Shown here: piece by piece, positions 41,634 to 50,923 of the stretch
Position numbering within the stretch: the first letter of the stretch is position 1
How the letters are laid out: each line of letters starts with the position of its first letter
Assembly (NCBI GenBank): GCA_019694875.1
Contig: JAIBBC010000001.1
Span: forward strand, 1,681,501 to 1,745,500
Direction: 5' to 3'
Length of the DNA stretch: 64,000 bases
Source of the DNA: Cyclobacteriaceae bacterium
GTDB taxonomy: Bacteria > Bacteroidota > Bacteroidia > Cytophagales > Cyclobacteriaceae
Position numbers and translations under genes: made by a program
Notes under the pieces: generated by a model
What the model was told of the DNA's origin: nothing
Database searches by the model: none
Seen by the model: the letters and a program-made list of their open reading frames with translations, nothing else

Positions 41634-42845
41634 TCAGTACTTTTCAAACTGCTTGTCAAGCGGACCTTCGCGTTCAAGGTCCTGAACAATTTTTTGATCC
41701 AGCGGAGTATCCTTAATAACGTTGTATTTGCTCCAGAATTTTTTGTTATACGAACCCTGCTGGTACTGCAATCCGTAATTGTTCATCTTTTCGACAGAAC
41801 TAATTTCTTCGTCCGTATGCGGAGTTACATGGTTAATGAGCAGTTGCTGAAATAGCTCGGTATTAAATTTCACTTCGTTGGTTTTCGGGTCGTACCAGTC
41901 TACTTTCGAAGTAACACTGATGTAATTCAGGAACATTTTGCCCTCAATGCGCTTAAAGTCGATGGTCTTTTTTATCCCCGTAAAACGACTGGCCATATTT
42001 TTCTTCCTGCCAGGAATATCATCCGAGCCATTGATCTCGAACTCCAGATGAATGATCGAGTAGTCTGACTTCTCAACAAAAATTTTCAGAACGTATTCTC
42101 CGGAATAGGAGATCACAAAGATTTCGTTGCCATTGTAGTATGAATCACGATCGCGTTTCATCACGGCATACATCTCATCACGGTCTTCAATCTGCCGGTA
42201 CCGGATGGTGTTATGTAGTAACAAATCTTCCAGTAAATTATCCTGATCGAAAAAAGAGGTGAACTTGTTTTCATAGCCGAGACTTTTTCGCACTTCCAGC
42301 AGGCGTACGCCTTCGCGCAGTTTATGTTGATTACGCGGACGCTTGTAGTTCTCGTCATAAATTTCCACAGCTGCTTCAAGCAGTGAAATGTACGTTCCGC
42401 CAACTTTTTTAATATCGCGGTAGAATCCTTCCATCAGAAAAGGTTCCATCGGATAATTCTGCTCAATCCGCGCAAGCGCACGTTGCAAAATATCTCCGCC
42501 TGTCAACGAATCGCGAATAACTACTTCATTCAGTAACTGGGTTGAACTCTCCAGCGCCACCAACAGCGGCTCGTTCACGTGAAGCGCACTAACTGTTGAT
42601 TCAAAGCTTCGATAACCAAGCATGCTGATCACGAGAGTTTTCTGACTCAGTTCAGCGGGAATATGAAAATCAAAATCGCCCTGTGCGTTGGTTATCGTTC
42701 CGATGGTTTCGCCTTTTATCCAGACGGAAGCAAACGGCAGCGGCTCCTTTGTTTCTGCATCGGTGACCTTTCCGGATAGGGTGATTTCCTGGGCGATGGC
42801 CGCGCCTGAGCACACTAACAGAAGCAGGAAACCGAGGTAACGCAT
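41634..42845 (-). CDS. secreted carboxypeptidase-regulatory-like protein
   Basis: 403-residue protein with signal peptide (FLLLLVCSGAAIAQ). Residues 20-110 form a carboxypeptidase D regulatory-like domain (GKVTDAETKEPLPFASVWIK ... NEVVI). The remainder (120-403) is a mixed alpha/beta domain seen in a family of Bacteroidota secreted proteins, related in layout to the DUF5686-type protein at 59165 but shorter. It has no catalytic motif and probably sits in the outer membrane or periplasm. It is divergent from the LytS-type kinase gene. Confidence 0.8.
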   Translation of the reverse strand: MRYLGFLLLLVCSGAAIAQEITLSGKVTDAETKEPLPFASVWIKGETIGTITNAQGDFDFHIPAELSQKTLVISMLGYRSFESTVSALHVNEPLLVALESSTQLLNEVVIRDSLTGGDILQRALARIEQNYPMEPFLMEGFYRDIKKVGGTYISLLEAAVEIYDENYKRPRNQHKLREGVRLLEVRKSLGYENKFTSFFDQDNLLEDLLLHNTIRYRQIEDRDEMYAVMKRDRDSYYNGNEIFVISYSGEYVLKIFVEKSDYSIIHLEFEINGSDDIPGRKKNMASRFTGIKKTIDFKRIEGKMFLNYISVTSKVDWYDPKTNEVKFNTELFQQLLINHVTPHTDEEISSVEKMNNYGLQYQQGSYNKKFWSKYNVIKDTPLDQKIVQDLEREGPLDKQFEKY

Positions 42846-42970
42846 ATCAATTCTAAAGATGTGGAATCGACCAGTTCTTTCAAACCCGGGACAAGATTAA
42901 TCCGCATTTTTGGTTTTTTGGCGTACGAAACCCTGAATTAACGCGTTTGTATTCTTCTGCGTAACTTTAG

Positions 42971-44110
42971 TTGCCATATTGCATTGTGAATGTTTTCGAC
43001 CAAATACCGCGCATCTGGAAACGGGCATACCTGCTGCTTTGCCTGTGGTTTTTGATCAATTATACCATGGGTGCCGTATTGAAATGGAAACTTGACATGC
43101 CGTCAAGTTACGACTACATATTCTGGAACGGGTTGTATTTGTACGAGGCGCTTTGCGTGCTGATGATTCTGATTCTCTTTTATTCACACTTTCTTTTTCA
43201 GTTCAGGTTCTACATCCAGTTGGTCGGCCATGTTATTGGGGTGGTTATATTCTTCCTGATCATGGGATCGTTCTCGTACTACCTGGAAGATTATGTGGAG
43301 GGGTGGGTTCATTTTTACAATTGGAAGGAACACATTTTGAATTTGCTGAAATGGGAAGGATTACACTTTCACGATCAATACATTATTACGATAGCGGTGT
43401 ATTACATCATCCGGTATTTCGAGCACACGCAGAAACGCGAGCAGGAGAAAGGGGAGCTAGCATTGAAAAACCGTGAGATGCAATTATCGCTGCTGAAATC
43501 GCAGATCAACCCGCACTTTTTGTTTAATACGCTTAACTCTATTAACACACTGGTTGGTTCAAGCAAAGAGCAGGCGCGTAAAGTAATCACGCAGCTCTCG
43601 GATATTTTTCGGTATGCGCTTGATTCGCATGGCGACAAGCCTGTTAAGCTGGTGCAGGAACTTGACTTTATCGACAACTACATTCGCATTCAGCAGGTAC
43701 GGTTTGGCAATCGGTTGAAATTTGTGAAGCATATTGATTATACTTGCCTCGGGATCGTTATTCCTCCGATGATCCTGCAGCCGCTGGTTGAGAACTCTGT
43801 GAAGTACGGCATAGCCCCGAAAGACGAGGGCGGCACAATTGTTGTGACCGTTAAGCGGATTAATCAAATGATCTTTTTCGAAGTAAAGGATGACGGGTTA
43901 GGAATCAACTCCAAAAAGATTATGGATGGAAATTCCAGCGGAGTGGGGATCAGAAACACAGATGAACGTCTTCGCAGCACCTTCGGTCCGGGCTCCGGGT
44001 TGAGGATACACTCCAGCACATGGGGATATTCTGTCAGCTTTTTTATCCCGGTAATTGAAGAGAACAAGCTGGTAAATCAACCTGAAGAAGTTAAACGCGA
44101 AGCGGTATAG
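42971..44110 (+). CDS. LytS-type sensor histidine kinase
   Basis: Four to five hydrophobic helices in residues 15-155 are followed by a His_kinase domain of the LytS/YehU type: LLKSQINPHFLFNTLNSINT with the phospho-accepting histidine, then an HATPase (MILQPLVENSVKYGI, DDGLGI, GVGIRNTDERL). It begins at a TTG (42971); a GTG five codons in is also possible. It is followed after 38 bases by the LytTR regulator, its partner. The signal is unknown, but the five-helix N-terminal sensor is of the 5TM/7TM type. Confidence 0.92.
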   Translation: MPYCIVNVFDQIPRIWKRAYLLLCLWFLINYTMGAVLKWKLDMPSSYDYIFWNGLYLYEALCVLMILILFYSHFLFQFRFYIQLVGHVIGVVIFFLIMGSFSYYLEDYVEGWVHFYNWKEHILNLLKWEGLHFHDQYIITIAVYYIIRYFEHTQKREQEKGELALKNREMQLSLLKSQINPHFLFNTLNSINTLVGSSKEQARKVITQLSDIFRYALDSHGDKPVKLVQELDFIDNYIRIQQVRFGNRLKFVKHIDYTCLGIVIPPMILQPLVENSVKYGIAPKDEGGTIVVTVKRINQMIFFEVKDDGLGINSKKIMDGNSSGVGIRNTDERLRSTFGPGSGLRIHSSTWGYSVSFFIPVIEENKLVNQPEEVKREAV

Positions 44111-44148
44111 AATTTTACAATAACTTTAGTATTTAAAACAACCAACGA

Positions 44149-44892
44149 ATGAACATTACCTGTTTAATTATTGACGATGAACAATTGGCGCGTGATCTGT
44201 TAAAAGAATATATTGAGAATACTCCTGAAATTACCATCGTAGGAGAAGCGGACAAAGGCAAAGATGCGGTTGAGTTAATCGACAAGCTGAAACCGGATCT
44301 GGTTTTCCTTGATGTTCAAATGCCCGGCATGACCGGCTTCGATGTGCTGGACGATATTGAGCACGATCCCTTCGTGATTTTCACAACAGCGTATGATCAA
44401 TATGCCATCAAGGCGTTTGAAAAAAATGCGATCGATTATTTGCTCAAGCCGCTCGACCAGGAACGCTTCAAGACAGCGGTCGACAAAGCGATCAGCCGGA
44501 TGAAACTGGAGCAAAATAACGTGGGCGAATTGCTGCGAAGCATGAAAACCGACAGCAAGACTTCGTACGACTCTCACATTTTTGTACAGAAGTCGGAGAA
44601 GTTGTTAAACCTGCCCGTGGAAGAAATCATGTTTCTGGAAGCCTCAGGAGATTACACGATTCTTACTACAAAGAATGATCAGTTTGTGAGCTCATCGGGT
44701 ATCGGTAAACTGGAAGAAATTTTAAATCCCGATACGTTTATCCGCGTTCACCGCAGCACAATCATTAACATCAACTATTTGAAGGAAATTGAAAAACACT
44801 TCAATGGTGGTATGATTGTTAAAATGCAAACCGGAAAAAGCTTCCCGGTAAGCCGCACGTATGCGAAAGTGATTCGAAAAAAGGTGGTTTAA
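44149..44892 (+). CDS. LytTR-family response regulator
   Basis: 247-residue regulator: receiver domain with Asp10/Asp11, phospho-acceptor Asp55 in VFLDVQMPG, Thr and Lys at the usual positions (FTTAYDQYAIK, DYLLKPL), and a C-terminal LytTR DNA-binding domain from about residue 140 (IMFLEASGDYTILTT, VHRSTIININYLKEIE). LytTR proteins usually bind 9-bp direct repeats near target promoters. It is the second gene of the operon and a terminator follows at 44917. Confidence 0.95.
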   Translation: MNITCLIIDDEQLARDLLKEYIENTPEITIVGEADKGKDAVELIDKLKPDLVFLDVQMPGMTGFDVLDDIEHDPFVIFTTAYDQYAIKAFEKNAIDYLLKPLDQERFKTAVDKAISRMKLEQNNVGELLRSMKTDSKTSYDSHIFVQKSEKLLNLPVEEIMFLEASGDYTILTTKNDQFVSSSGIGKLEEILNPDTFIRVHRSTIININYLKEIEKHFNGGMIVKMQTGKSFPVSRTYAKVIRKKVV

Positions 44893-44916
44893 AAAAAACA
44901 GAAATCGGAATCAATA

Positions 44917-44944
44917 AAAACCCTGACGAAACAGTCAGGGTTTT
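44917..44944 (+). terminator. rho-independent terminator
   Basis: AAAACCCTGAC and GTCAGGGTTTT form an 11-bp stem with a six-base loop, with T runs after it and an A run before it. It ends the LytS/LytTR operon. Confidence 0.8.
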
Positions 44945-45024
44945 CGTTTTAATAAGGGTGACTTGCTCTGTGCGTCAAGCCTGACTTTTGGTACCATGTA
45001 GAATAAACCGATTGCGTGAACGTT

Positions 45025-45092
45025 CGACCCCTTTGGGGTCGGCTTGTCAGTTTATGGTCTGTTTTTATTAACATTCAATCCCTTCGGGATTG
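45025..45092. repeat. two stand-alone REP-like hairpins
   Basis: CGACCCCTTTGGGGTCG (45025-45041) and CAATCCCTTCGGGATTG (45076-45092) are perfect short palindromes of the same style as those in the neighbouring tandem array. They lie between the two-component operon and the array. Confidence 0.6.
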
Positions 45093-45110
45093 GTTAACAT
45101 AATTCATTGT

Positions 45111-45877
45111 GACGATTGAAGGAGCAGTTTTTTGATATTGCCGTCATGGGATTACCATGTGATTGAATACGGAGGATTCAAATTTGTAGAATTACGCATG
45201 TGTTTTGTTGCACAACCCTGAAGGGATTGAATATTTCTGTTATCAAAATATCCACTCAAACTTTGATAAAAAAACGTAGTCGCCTATTCGCTATTCACTC
45301 TAACGATTGAAGGATCAGTTTTTTTGATATTACCGTCATGTGTTTACCATGTGATTGAATACGGAGGATTCAAATTTGTAGAATTACGCATGTGTTTTGT
45401 TGCACAACCCCGTAGGGGTTGAATATTTCTGTTATCAAAATATTTACTCAAACACTGTAAAAAACGTAGTCGCCTATTCGCTATTCACTCTAACGATTGA
45501 AGGAGCAGTTTTTGATATTGCCGTCATGCGCTGACTTTGTGATTGAATACGGAGGATTCAAATTTGTAGAATAGCGCATATGTTTTGTTACACAACCCTG
45601 AAGGGGTTGAATATTTCTGTTATCAAAGTATCGAGTCAAACCCTGGTAAAAAACGTAGTCACCAATTCGCTATTCACTCTAACGATTGAAGGAACAGTTT
45701 TTGATATTGCCGTCTTACGTTGACTTTGTGATTGAATCCGAAGGATTCAAATATTTGTAGCACTACGGATGTGTTTTTGTAAACAACCCCGAAGGGGTTG
45801 AATATCTTGGTCATCAAATATTGACTCAGCCTCTGGTAAAAAACGTAGTCGCTTATTCACTGCGTAACGATTTAACC
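45111..45877. repeat. fourfold tandem repeat, period about 190 bp
   Basis: Four copies begin near 45112, 45302, 45492 and 45681 with ACGATTGAAGGA. Each carries two hairpins: TTGAATnCGnAGGATTCAA and CAACCCCGAAGGGGTTGAAT-like (the loop varies), plus shared stretches such as AAAACGTAGTCGCC and GATATTGCCGTC. Copies 2 and 3 are closest; copy 4 is the most diverged. The end of each copy resembles the last codons of the ABC permease gene that follows (ATTCACT...AACGATT), as if the unit were duplicated from the 3' end of that gene. No long ORF is in the array. A REP/BIME-like function in transcript ends or gyrase binding is one view. Confidence 0.85.
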
Positions 45878-48528
45878 GGGTTCACTGATGCAGCCCTTAT
45901 CGTGCGCAATCCTATGGTGATTGCAGCGATCAGGCCGATGATCAATCCCGCGAGAACAAACACACCTATTCCCGGACTAATCCGGTACGCAAAATCCCGC
46001 AACCATTGCTGCATGAATAAATATGCTACCGGAACGGCAAGTAAACACGCAATCATGATCAGCATAAGAAATTCTTTTGAGATCATTCCTACGATGTTGT
46101 GGACCGATGCACCTAATACTTTACGAATACCGATTTCCTTAACCCGCGTTTCAACCGCAAACGATACGAGGGCGAACAGACCCATGCACGCAATCAAAAC
46201 AACTACCAGTGAGAAAACGAGAAATATCTGGCCACGCTGTGCATCGGCTTTATAAAATCCTTCGAAGCGGGTGTCAAGGAACGTGTACTCCAGCGGATTT
46301 TCCGGGTCAATCGTATTATTAATCGCCTGAAGCTTTTCGATCACGCCCGGCCAGTTATTGGTTTTTACTTTGAGGGTGTAATAATCAATCCGTTGAACCG
46401 GGGTATTCGGAGCTACAAATATAATCGGCTTCATATCGGTGCGTAATGACTCAAAGTGGAAATCTTCGACCACGCCAACAACTTCTGCGCGGAAAACATT
46501 TTCCAGAGCCTCTATGCTTCCGCCCCATCGTACGGTGGGAATTTCAACAATTTGTCCGACAGGATTGGTCAAACCCAATTGCTTCACGGCAAGTTCAGTA
46601 AGAATAACTTTTGTTGAGTCGGCCGGACCGGTATTAAAATTCCGCCCTTCTTTTAGTTTGATGTCGTACGTTGTCAGGAAGTCATTGTCCACTCCCACAT
46701 AGATCATCTCTTTGCCGATCGGTTCACCTTGAGGCCTTACGGTGGCAACCGGAAAACTCTTCCATTCACCCGGCACGCGCGTAGAAGTGGAGACACTAAT
46801 CACTTCCGAAGGGCTGCCAAATTCAGCTTTTATACTTTCAAAATTCCTGCGCAAGCGGCCGCTGTTAATGTCAATCACCACCAGATTCTCCGTTTCAATA
46901 CCGATGTCTTTGTTACGCAGATAATCCAGTTGCTCGTAGATCACCAGTGTGGAAGAGATCATGATAATGGAGATGGTGAACTGCGCCACTACCAGCATTT
47001 TGCGCAGCGGCAAACGCGAGTTACCCACCCGGATTTCTTTTTTCAATGCATCTGCGGGTGTCATGCGTGCCGTAATAAAGGCCGGATAAAGTGCCGCCAG
47101 TATCGCAGCGATAAATAATACACCCAGAATGCCGGCAGCCCATGCGAGCGGCAGCGATGTGAGAGCGAGTTCCTTGTCGGTGAACTGGTTGACCGCGGGT
47201 AAAATAATTTGAATAATGATCAACGCAAGCACTAATGCAATAGCGGAAAGCACCACCGAATCGGTAATAAACTGCGTGATGAGTTGCATGCGTTGCGCAC
47301 CGAGTGTTTTGCGGGTTCCGATTTCACGGGTCCGCTTAAGCGCTGCTGCAGTAGAAAGGTTCATGTAATTCAGGCAGGCAATCAGCAGTAACAGGAAACC
47401 AATGCCCGCAAACATGTACAGGTAAAACGGGTTCATGCCGTTGGGTGCTGCATCGCTGTCTTGAATATTGGCAGAGTTTAAATGGATGTCGGACAACGGT
47501 TGTAATGTAAATTCACTTTTGAATGCGCGTGTTGCAGGGTAATGATCTTTCACCAGTTGCGTTATTCCGGGCTCAACCGAATGTTGAGTTGCCGGATCGC
47601 GAAGTTTTAAAAACGTTAGATATGTGTTACTTACCCAGTCGGATGAAATCAGGTCCTGGTACCAGGGAAACATGGATGGCCAGCTTGAATCCGAAAAAAT
47701 CACATCAAACTGAATAAATGAATTCTTTGGAAAATCTTTCATCACACCGCTAATAGTGAATTCAACGGGTTTGTCGTTTCGCACAATACTTGTCCACATT
47801 CGCTTGCCTAAAACATCGGCGGTCCCGAAGTATTTTCGCGCAAGGGATTCCGATACGACAATAACGTCTGGCGGAACTAAAGCTGTTTTCGGATCACCAG
47901 CCAGCAAGGGAAAATCAAAAAACGAAAAGATGTTCGGGTCGGTGATTGTAATCACTTCATATCCGCGGTTAGCGGGGTCGTTTCCCATGGTGAGCCGACC
48001 GATAGACGAAATGCGCAAGCTTGATTCGATTTCCGGAAACTGCGCTGCTGCTTCGGGGCCCACCAGTGCCGCAGTGGTGGCCACATGCCGCATCACCCCG
48101 TCATCCATTTTTTCGTGCTGCAGCACCCGGTATATGCGCGATGAATCTTTATGGAAAAGATCGAAACTTAATTCATCATGGACGTACAGCGTTAGTAGTA
48201 TGAAGCACAGAAAACCCAGTGTAAGACCGGAGATGTTGATGAAGGAGAATGTTTTATTCTTCATCAACTGCCGGAATGATATTTTGAAATGGTTAGATAA
48301 CATAGGCGATACGAGGTTTGATTTTTTTCGATTAGCAAAGGGTTTGATAAAGCCCAAAACACTACGTGAATAATCCCACCGGGCTTTCGAAACGGATGCT
48401 TTATTACATTGGTAAAGAAATTCTTCTTCCAGGTCGCCTTCTACTTCTTCCAGAAAGCGCGGATCGCAATACAACCTGAGCAGTTTCTTAGCCCAGGCTG
48501 GCGGTTGGGGGATTTGTTTTTGTTCCAT
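45853..48528 (-). CDS. FtsX/MacB-type ABC transporter permease
   Basis: 891-residue permease. A cytoplasmic N-terminal domain (PPAWAKKLLRLYCDPRFLEE) typical of Bacteroidota PadR-linked permeases precedes the first membrane helix (FSFINISGLTLGFLCFILLT). Two FtsX-like units follow, each with a large periplasmic MacB-PCD domain and three helices (EIGTRKTLGAQRMQL near 415 and KEIGIRKVLGASVHNIVGMI near 800 are the usual pre-helix segments). No ATPase gene lies next to it. The N-terminal prefix domain links it to the PadR gene upstream. Confidence 0.92.
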   Translation of the reverse strand: MEQKQIPQPPAWAKKLLRLYCDPRFLEEVEGDLEEEFLYQCNKASVSKARWDYSRSVLGFIKPFANRKKSNLVSPMLSNHFKISFRQLMKNKTFSFINISGLTLGFLCFILLTLYVHDELSFDLFHKDSSRIYRVLQHEKMDDGVMRHVATTAALVGPEAAAQFPEIESSLRISSIGRLTMGNDPANRGYEVITITDPNIFSFFDFPLLAGDPKTALVPPDVIVVSESLARKYFGTADVLGKRMWTSIVRNDKPVEFTISGVMKDFPKNSFIQFDVIFSDSSWPSMFPWYQDLISSDWVSNTYLTFLKLRDPATQHSVEPGITQLVKDHYPATRAFKSEFTLQPLSDIHLNSANIQDSDAAPNGMNPFYLYMFAGIGFLLLLIACLNYMNLSTAAALKRTREIGTRKTLGAQRMQLITQFITDSVVLSAIALVLALIIIQIILPAVNQFTDKELALTSLPLAWAAGILGVLFIAAILAALYPAFITARMTPADALKKEIRVGNSRLPLRKMLVVAQFTISIIMISSTLVIYEQLDYLRNKDIGIETENLVVIDINSGRLRRNFESIKAEFGSPSEVISVSTSTRVPGEWKSFPVATVRPQGEPIGKEMIYVGVDNDFLTTYDIKLKEGRNFNTGPADSTKVILTELAVKQLGLTNPVGQIVEIPTVRWGGSIEALENVFRAEVVGVVEDFHFESLRTDMKPIIFVAPNTPVQRIDYYTLKVKTNNWPGVIEKLQAINNTIDPENPLEYTFLDTRFEGFYKADAQRGQIFLVFSLVVVLIACMGLFALVSFAVETRVKEIGIRKVLGASVHNIVGMISKEFLMLIMIACLLAVPVAYLFMQQWLRDFAYRISPGIGVFVLAGLIIGLIAAITIGLRTIRAASVNPVKSLRSE

Positions 48529-48531
48529 GGC

Positions 48532-48858
48532 TCAGGAATTTTTCAAGCCCGAAATCATGCCCCATAAATTAGCGCGCACCGCCTGGATTTCTTCCAGTGT
48601 TTTTTGTCCGTAGAATGTAATCGTAAACAGGCGTTTCCTCCGGCCACCGCGCTCATTCGTGGGTGCACTCATTTTTGATTTGATCATGCCTTTGTCTTCA
48701 AGCCGTTGCAGCGAAGCGTGGACCTGATTCAACCTTACGGAACGTCCGGTTTGTTCAATAATCTGGTGCATGATCGTTACACCATAGGCATTGCCTTCCA
48801 GCAGCATGACTGTCAGCAATACGATTTCTTCAAATTCTCCGAGTGATACGCGTTTCAC
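48532..48858 (-). CDS. PadR-family transcriptional regulator
   Basis: 108-residue winged-helix protein: SLGEFEEIVLLTVMLLEGNA, YGVTIMHQIIEQTG, then the wing with SLQRLEDKGMIKSKM and GGRRKRLFTITFYGQK. PadR proteins are repressors that respond to small molecules or cell-envelope stress. Start is a GTG (48858). It ends 3 bases before the FtsX permease gene and is in the same transcript, a standard pairing in this group of bacteria. Confidence 0.92.
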   Translation of the reverse strand: MKRVSLGEFEEIVLLTVMLLEGNAYGVTIMHQIIEQTGRSVRLNQVHASLQRLEDKGMIKSKMSAPTNERGGRRKRLFTITFYGQKTLEEIQAVRANLWGMISGLKNS

Positions 48859-48954
48859 AAGTGGTGGGTATTTATTCCACTTTTGCTGATCTAATAGTGT
48901 ACCAAACTTTTTTTGGCCTTTTTAGATGTTTTTCAGCGTTTCTTAAAATGCCAT

Positions 48955-48970
48955 CGTACGAAAGCGTACG
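48955..48970. promoter_or_regulatory. palindrome between PadR and DUF885 genes
   Basis: CGTACG, AAAG, CGTACG, two identical self-complementary hexamers in the divergent promoter region (48859-49104). A candidate operator for the PadR protein or another regulator; no binding data. Confidence 0.35.
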
Positions 48971-49104
48971 TTCGCGGTCGTTTTTAAACCAGTAGTCAGA
49001 CTGTATAACTTGGAAAAGCCGGAATGATGCCGGCTCTGGATTTTTTCATCAAAAGCCATCCGGATTTTAGTAAACTTACCGCATCATCAACCTCGCCTGA
49101 ACCT

Positions 49105-50826
49105 ATGAAACTGTACAAGTACCTCTTCGGTGCAATAATCGTTTTCTTTTTCGCCAGTTATGCATTCGGTCAAGCCGATGCGTCCGTTACGGAAGTCTAT
49201 CCGTTAATGATACAGCTTCGCGCTGATCGTGGCAGTCTGGAGCGATTTTACTTTATTCAAAACTCTCCGGAGCGAAGAGAACGTTTTAAAACGCTTTATA
49301 CCGATTACCTGAATAAACTCGAACAGCTTCCGTTCGAAAAAATGGGCGTGGGTGGCCGTGCCGATTATTTGTTAGTCAAACGCGATCTTGAAAATGAGCT
49401 TGCCCTGCTTGGCGCGGAAGAAAAGGAGATGAAACTGATCGACAAGTACGTAACGATCGGATCACCGATTTATGAACTTGAAAAAAAGCGGAGGCGCGGC
49501 TTGCACCTCGAAAGCAATCTGGTGGCGAAACAACTTGACGAGGTTAACAAGTCGATTCGCGAAACCATGAAAAAGCTGAAGCAGGATCCGAACCTGACGC
49601 GTGAAGTTGCTTCGCGTGCCGAAGGTGCAATTAAAGGTCAGCAACAGGCATTAAAAAGCGTGTTTGAATTTTATGACGGGTACGACCCGCAGTTCAGCTG
49701 GTGGGTGACAAAACCCTATCAGCGACTCGACACAACGCTCACCAAATTTGCCTCTGCATTAAAAGTTAAAGTTGATGAAGCTTCTTTGCCCAAAGATGAT
49801 GGCAGTGGAATTATTGGCAACCCGATCGGCCGCGAAGAGTTACTGCGTCTGCTTCAATATGAAATGATTCCATATTCACCGGAAGAATTGGTGGAAATTG
49901 CCAATAAAGAATTCGCCTGGTGCGATGCGGAATTGCTGAAAGCTTCGCGCGAATTGGGTTTTGGCGATAATTGGAAACAGGCCCAGGAAAAGGTCAAGCA
50001 AACATACGTGCCCGAAGGTTATCAGCCGGAGGCCATGCTGAAACTGTACAATGAATCGGTTGAATTCCTGAAGAAGAATGATCTGATCACAATTCCCCCT
50101 ATCGCAGAAGAAACATGGCGCATGAGTATGATGTCGCCCCGGCAGCAACTGGTAAGTCCTTTCTTTTTAGGAGGTGAAGTTTTGCAGATCGCGTATCCTA
50201 CCGATGACATGTCGCATGACGACAAGCTGATGAGCATGCGCGGAAACAATCCGCACTTCTCGCGCGCCACGGTTCACCACGAGCTGATTGCGGGCCATCA
50301 CTTGCAAGGCTTTATGAACAATCGTTATAAGTCTTATCGCAATTTTCGGACACCGTTCTGGACGGAAGGCTGGGCCCTGTATTGGGAGTTGATTCTGTGG
50401 GATAAAAACTTTCCACAATCTCCCGAAGACAAAATCGGGATGTTGTTCTGGCGTATGCATCGCTGTGCGCGGATCATATTTTCATTAAACTATCATCTCA
50501 ATAAATGGACTCCGCAGCAATGCATCGATTTTTTGGTGGATCGGGTGGGGCATGAACGCGCGAATGCCGAAGCAGAGGTAAGGCGGTCGTTTACGGGTGG
50601 TTATGGTCCGTTGTATCAACTGGCTTACATGACCGGGGCGTTTCAATTCTATGCGTTGAAAAGAGAATTAGTCGACAGTGGAAAGATGACGTACAAGCAA
50701 TATCATGATGCCGTGTTACAGGAGAACAGCATGCCGATAGAAATGCTGCGAGCAATCCTGACCAACCAAAAACTCACAAAAGACTTTAAGACCTCGTGGA
50801 AATTTTATAGACCCTCGCCCAAATAA
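49105..50826 (+). CDS. DUF885 family exported protein, probable metallopeptidase
   Basis: 573-residue protein with signal peptide (FGAIIVFFFASYAFGQ) when started at ATG 49105; an ATG at 49024 adds 27 non-matching residues. DUF885 proteins share the pattern VHHELIAGHHLQ (near residue 391), a rearranged HExxxHH metal site, with later WTEGWALYWEL. They are thought to be periplasmic peptidases. The region before the site (residues 30-370) is helical. Gene neighbours are the PadR pair and a transporter; there is no evident operon. Confidence 0.88.
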   Translation: MKLYKYLFGAIIVFFFASYAFGQADASVTEVYPLMIQLRADRGSLERFYFIQNSPERRERFKTLYTDYLNKLEQLPFEKMGVGGRADYLLVKRDLENELALLGAEEKEMKLIDKYVTIGSPIYELEKKRRRGLHLESNLVAKQLDEVNKSIRETMKKLKQDPNLTREVASRAEGAIKGQQQALKSVFEFYDGYDPQFSWWVTKPYQRLDTTLTKFASALKVKVDEASLPKDDGSGIIGNPIGREELLRLLQYEMIPYSPEELVEIANKEFAWCDAELLKASRELGFGDNWKQAQEKVKQTYVPEGYQPEAMLKLYNESVEFLKKNDLITIPPIAEETWRMSMMSPRQQLVSPFFLGGEVLQIAYPTDDMSHDDKLMSMRGNNPHFSRATVHHELIAGHHLQGFMNNRYKSYRNFRTPFWTEGWALYWELILWDKNFPQSPEDKIGMLFWRMHRCARIIFSLNYHLNKWTPQQCIDFLVDRVGHERANAEAEVRRSFTGGYGPLYQLAYMTGAFQFYALKRELVDSGKMTYKQYHDAVLQENSMPIEMLRAILTNQKLTKDFKTSWKFYRPSPK

Positions 50827-50853
50827 AGCATTCTCCCGATACCACAAACGAGA

Positions 50854-50874
50854 TACCCTCTCCCAGGGAGGGTA
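50854..50874. terminator. weak terminator hairpin between convergent genes
   Basis: TACCCTC and GAGGGTA pair across a 7-base loop. The T run is poor on both strands, so it is only a candidate. Confidence 0.35.
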
Positions 50875-50923
50875 CAAAAATTCGAGTCGATATCTTTTCT
50901 GGATTCGGGTGAGAGCCCACGGG

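Noticed and set aside
45111-45877. CRISPR array
   Set aside because: Units are about 190 bp and repeated along the whole length, without short identical repeats and unique spacers, and no cas genes are nearby.
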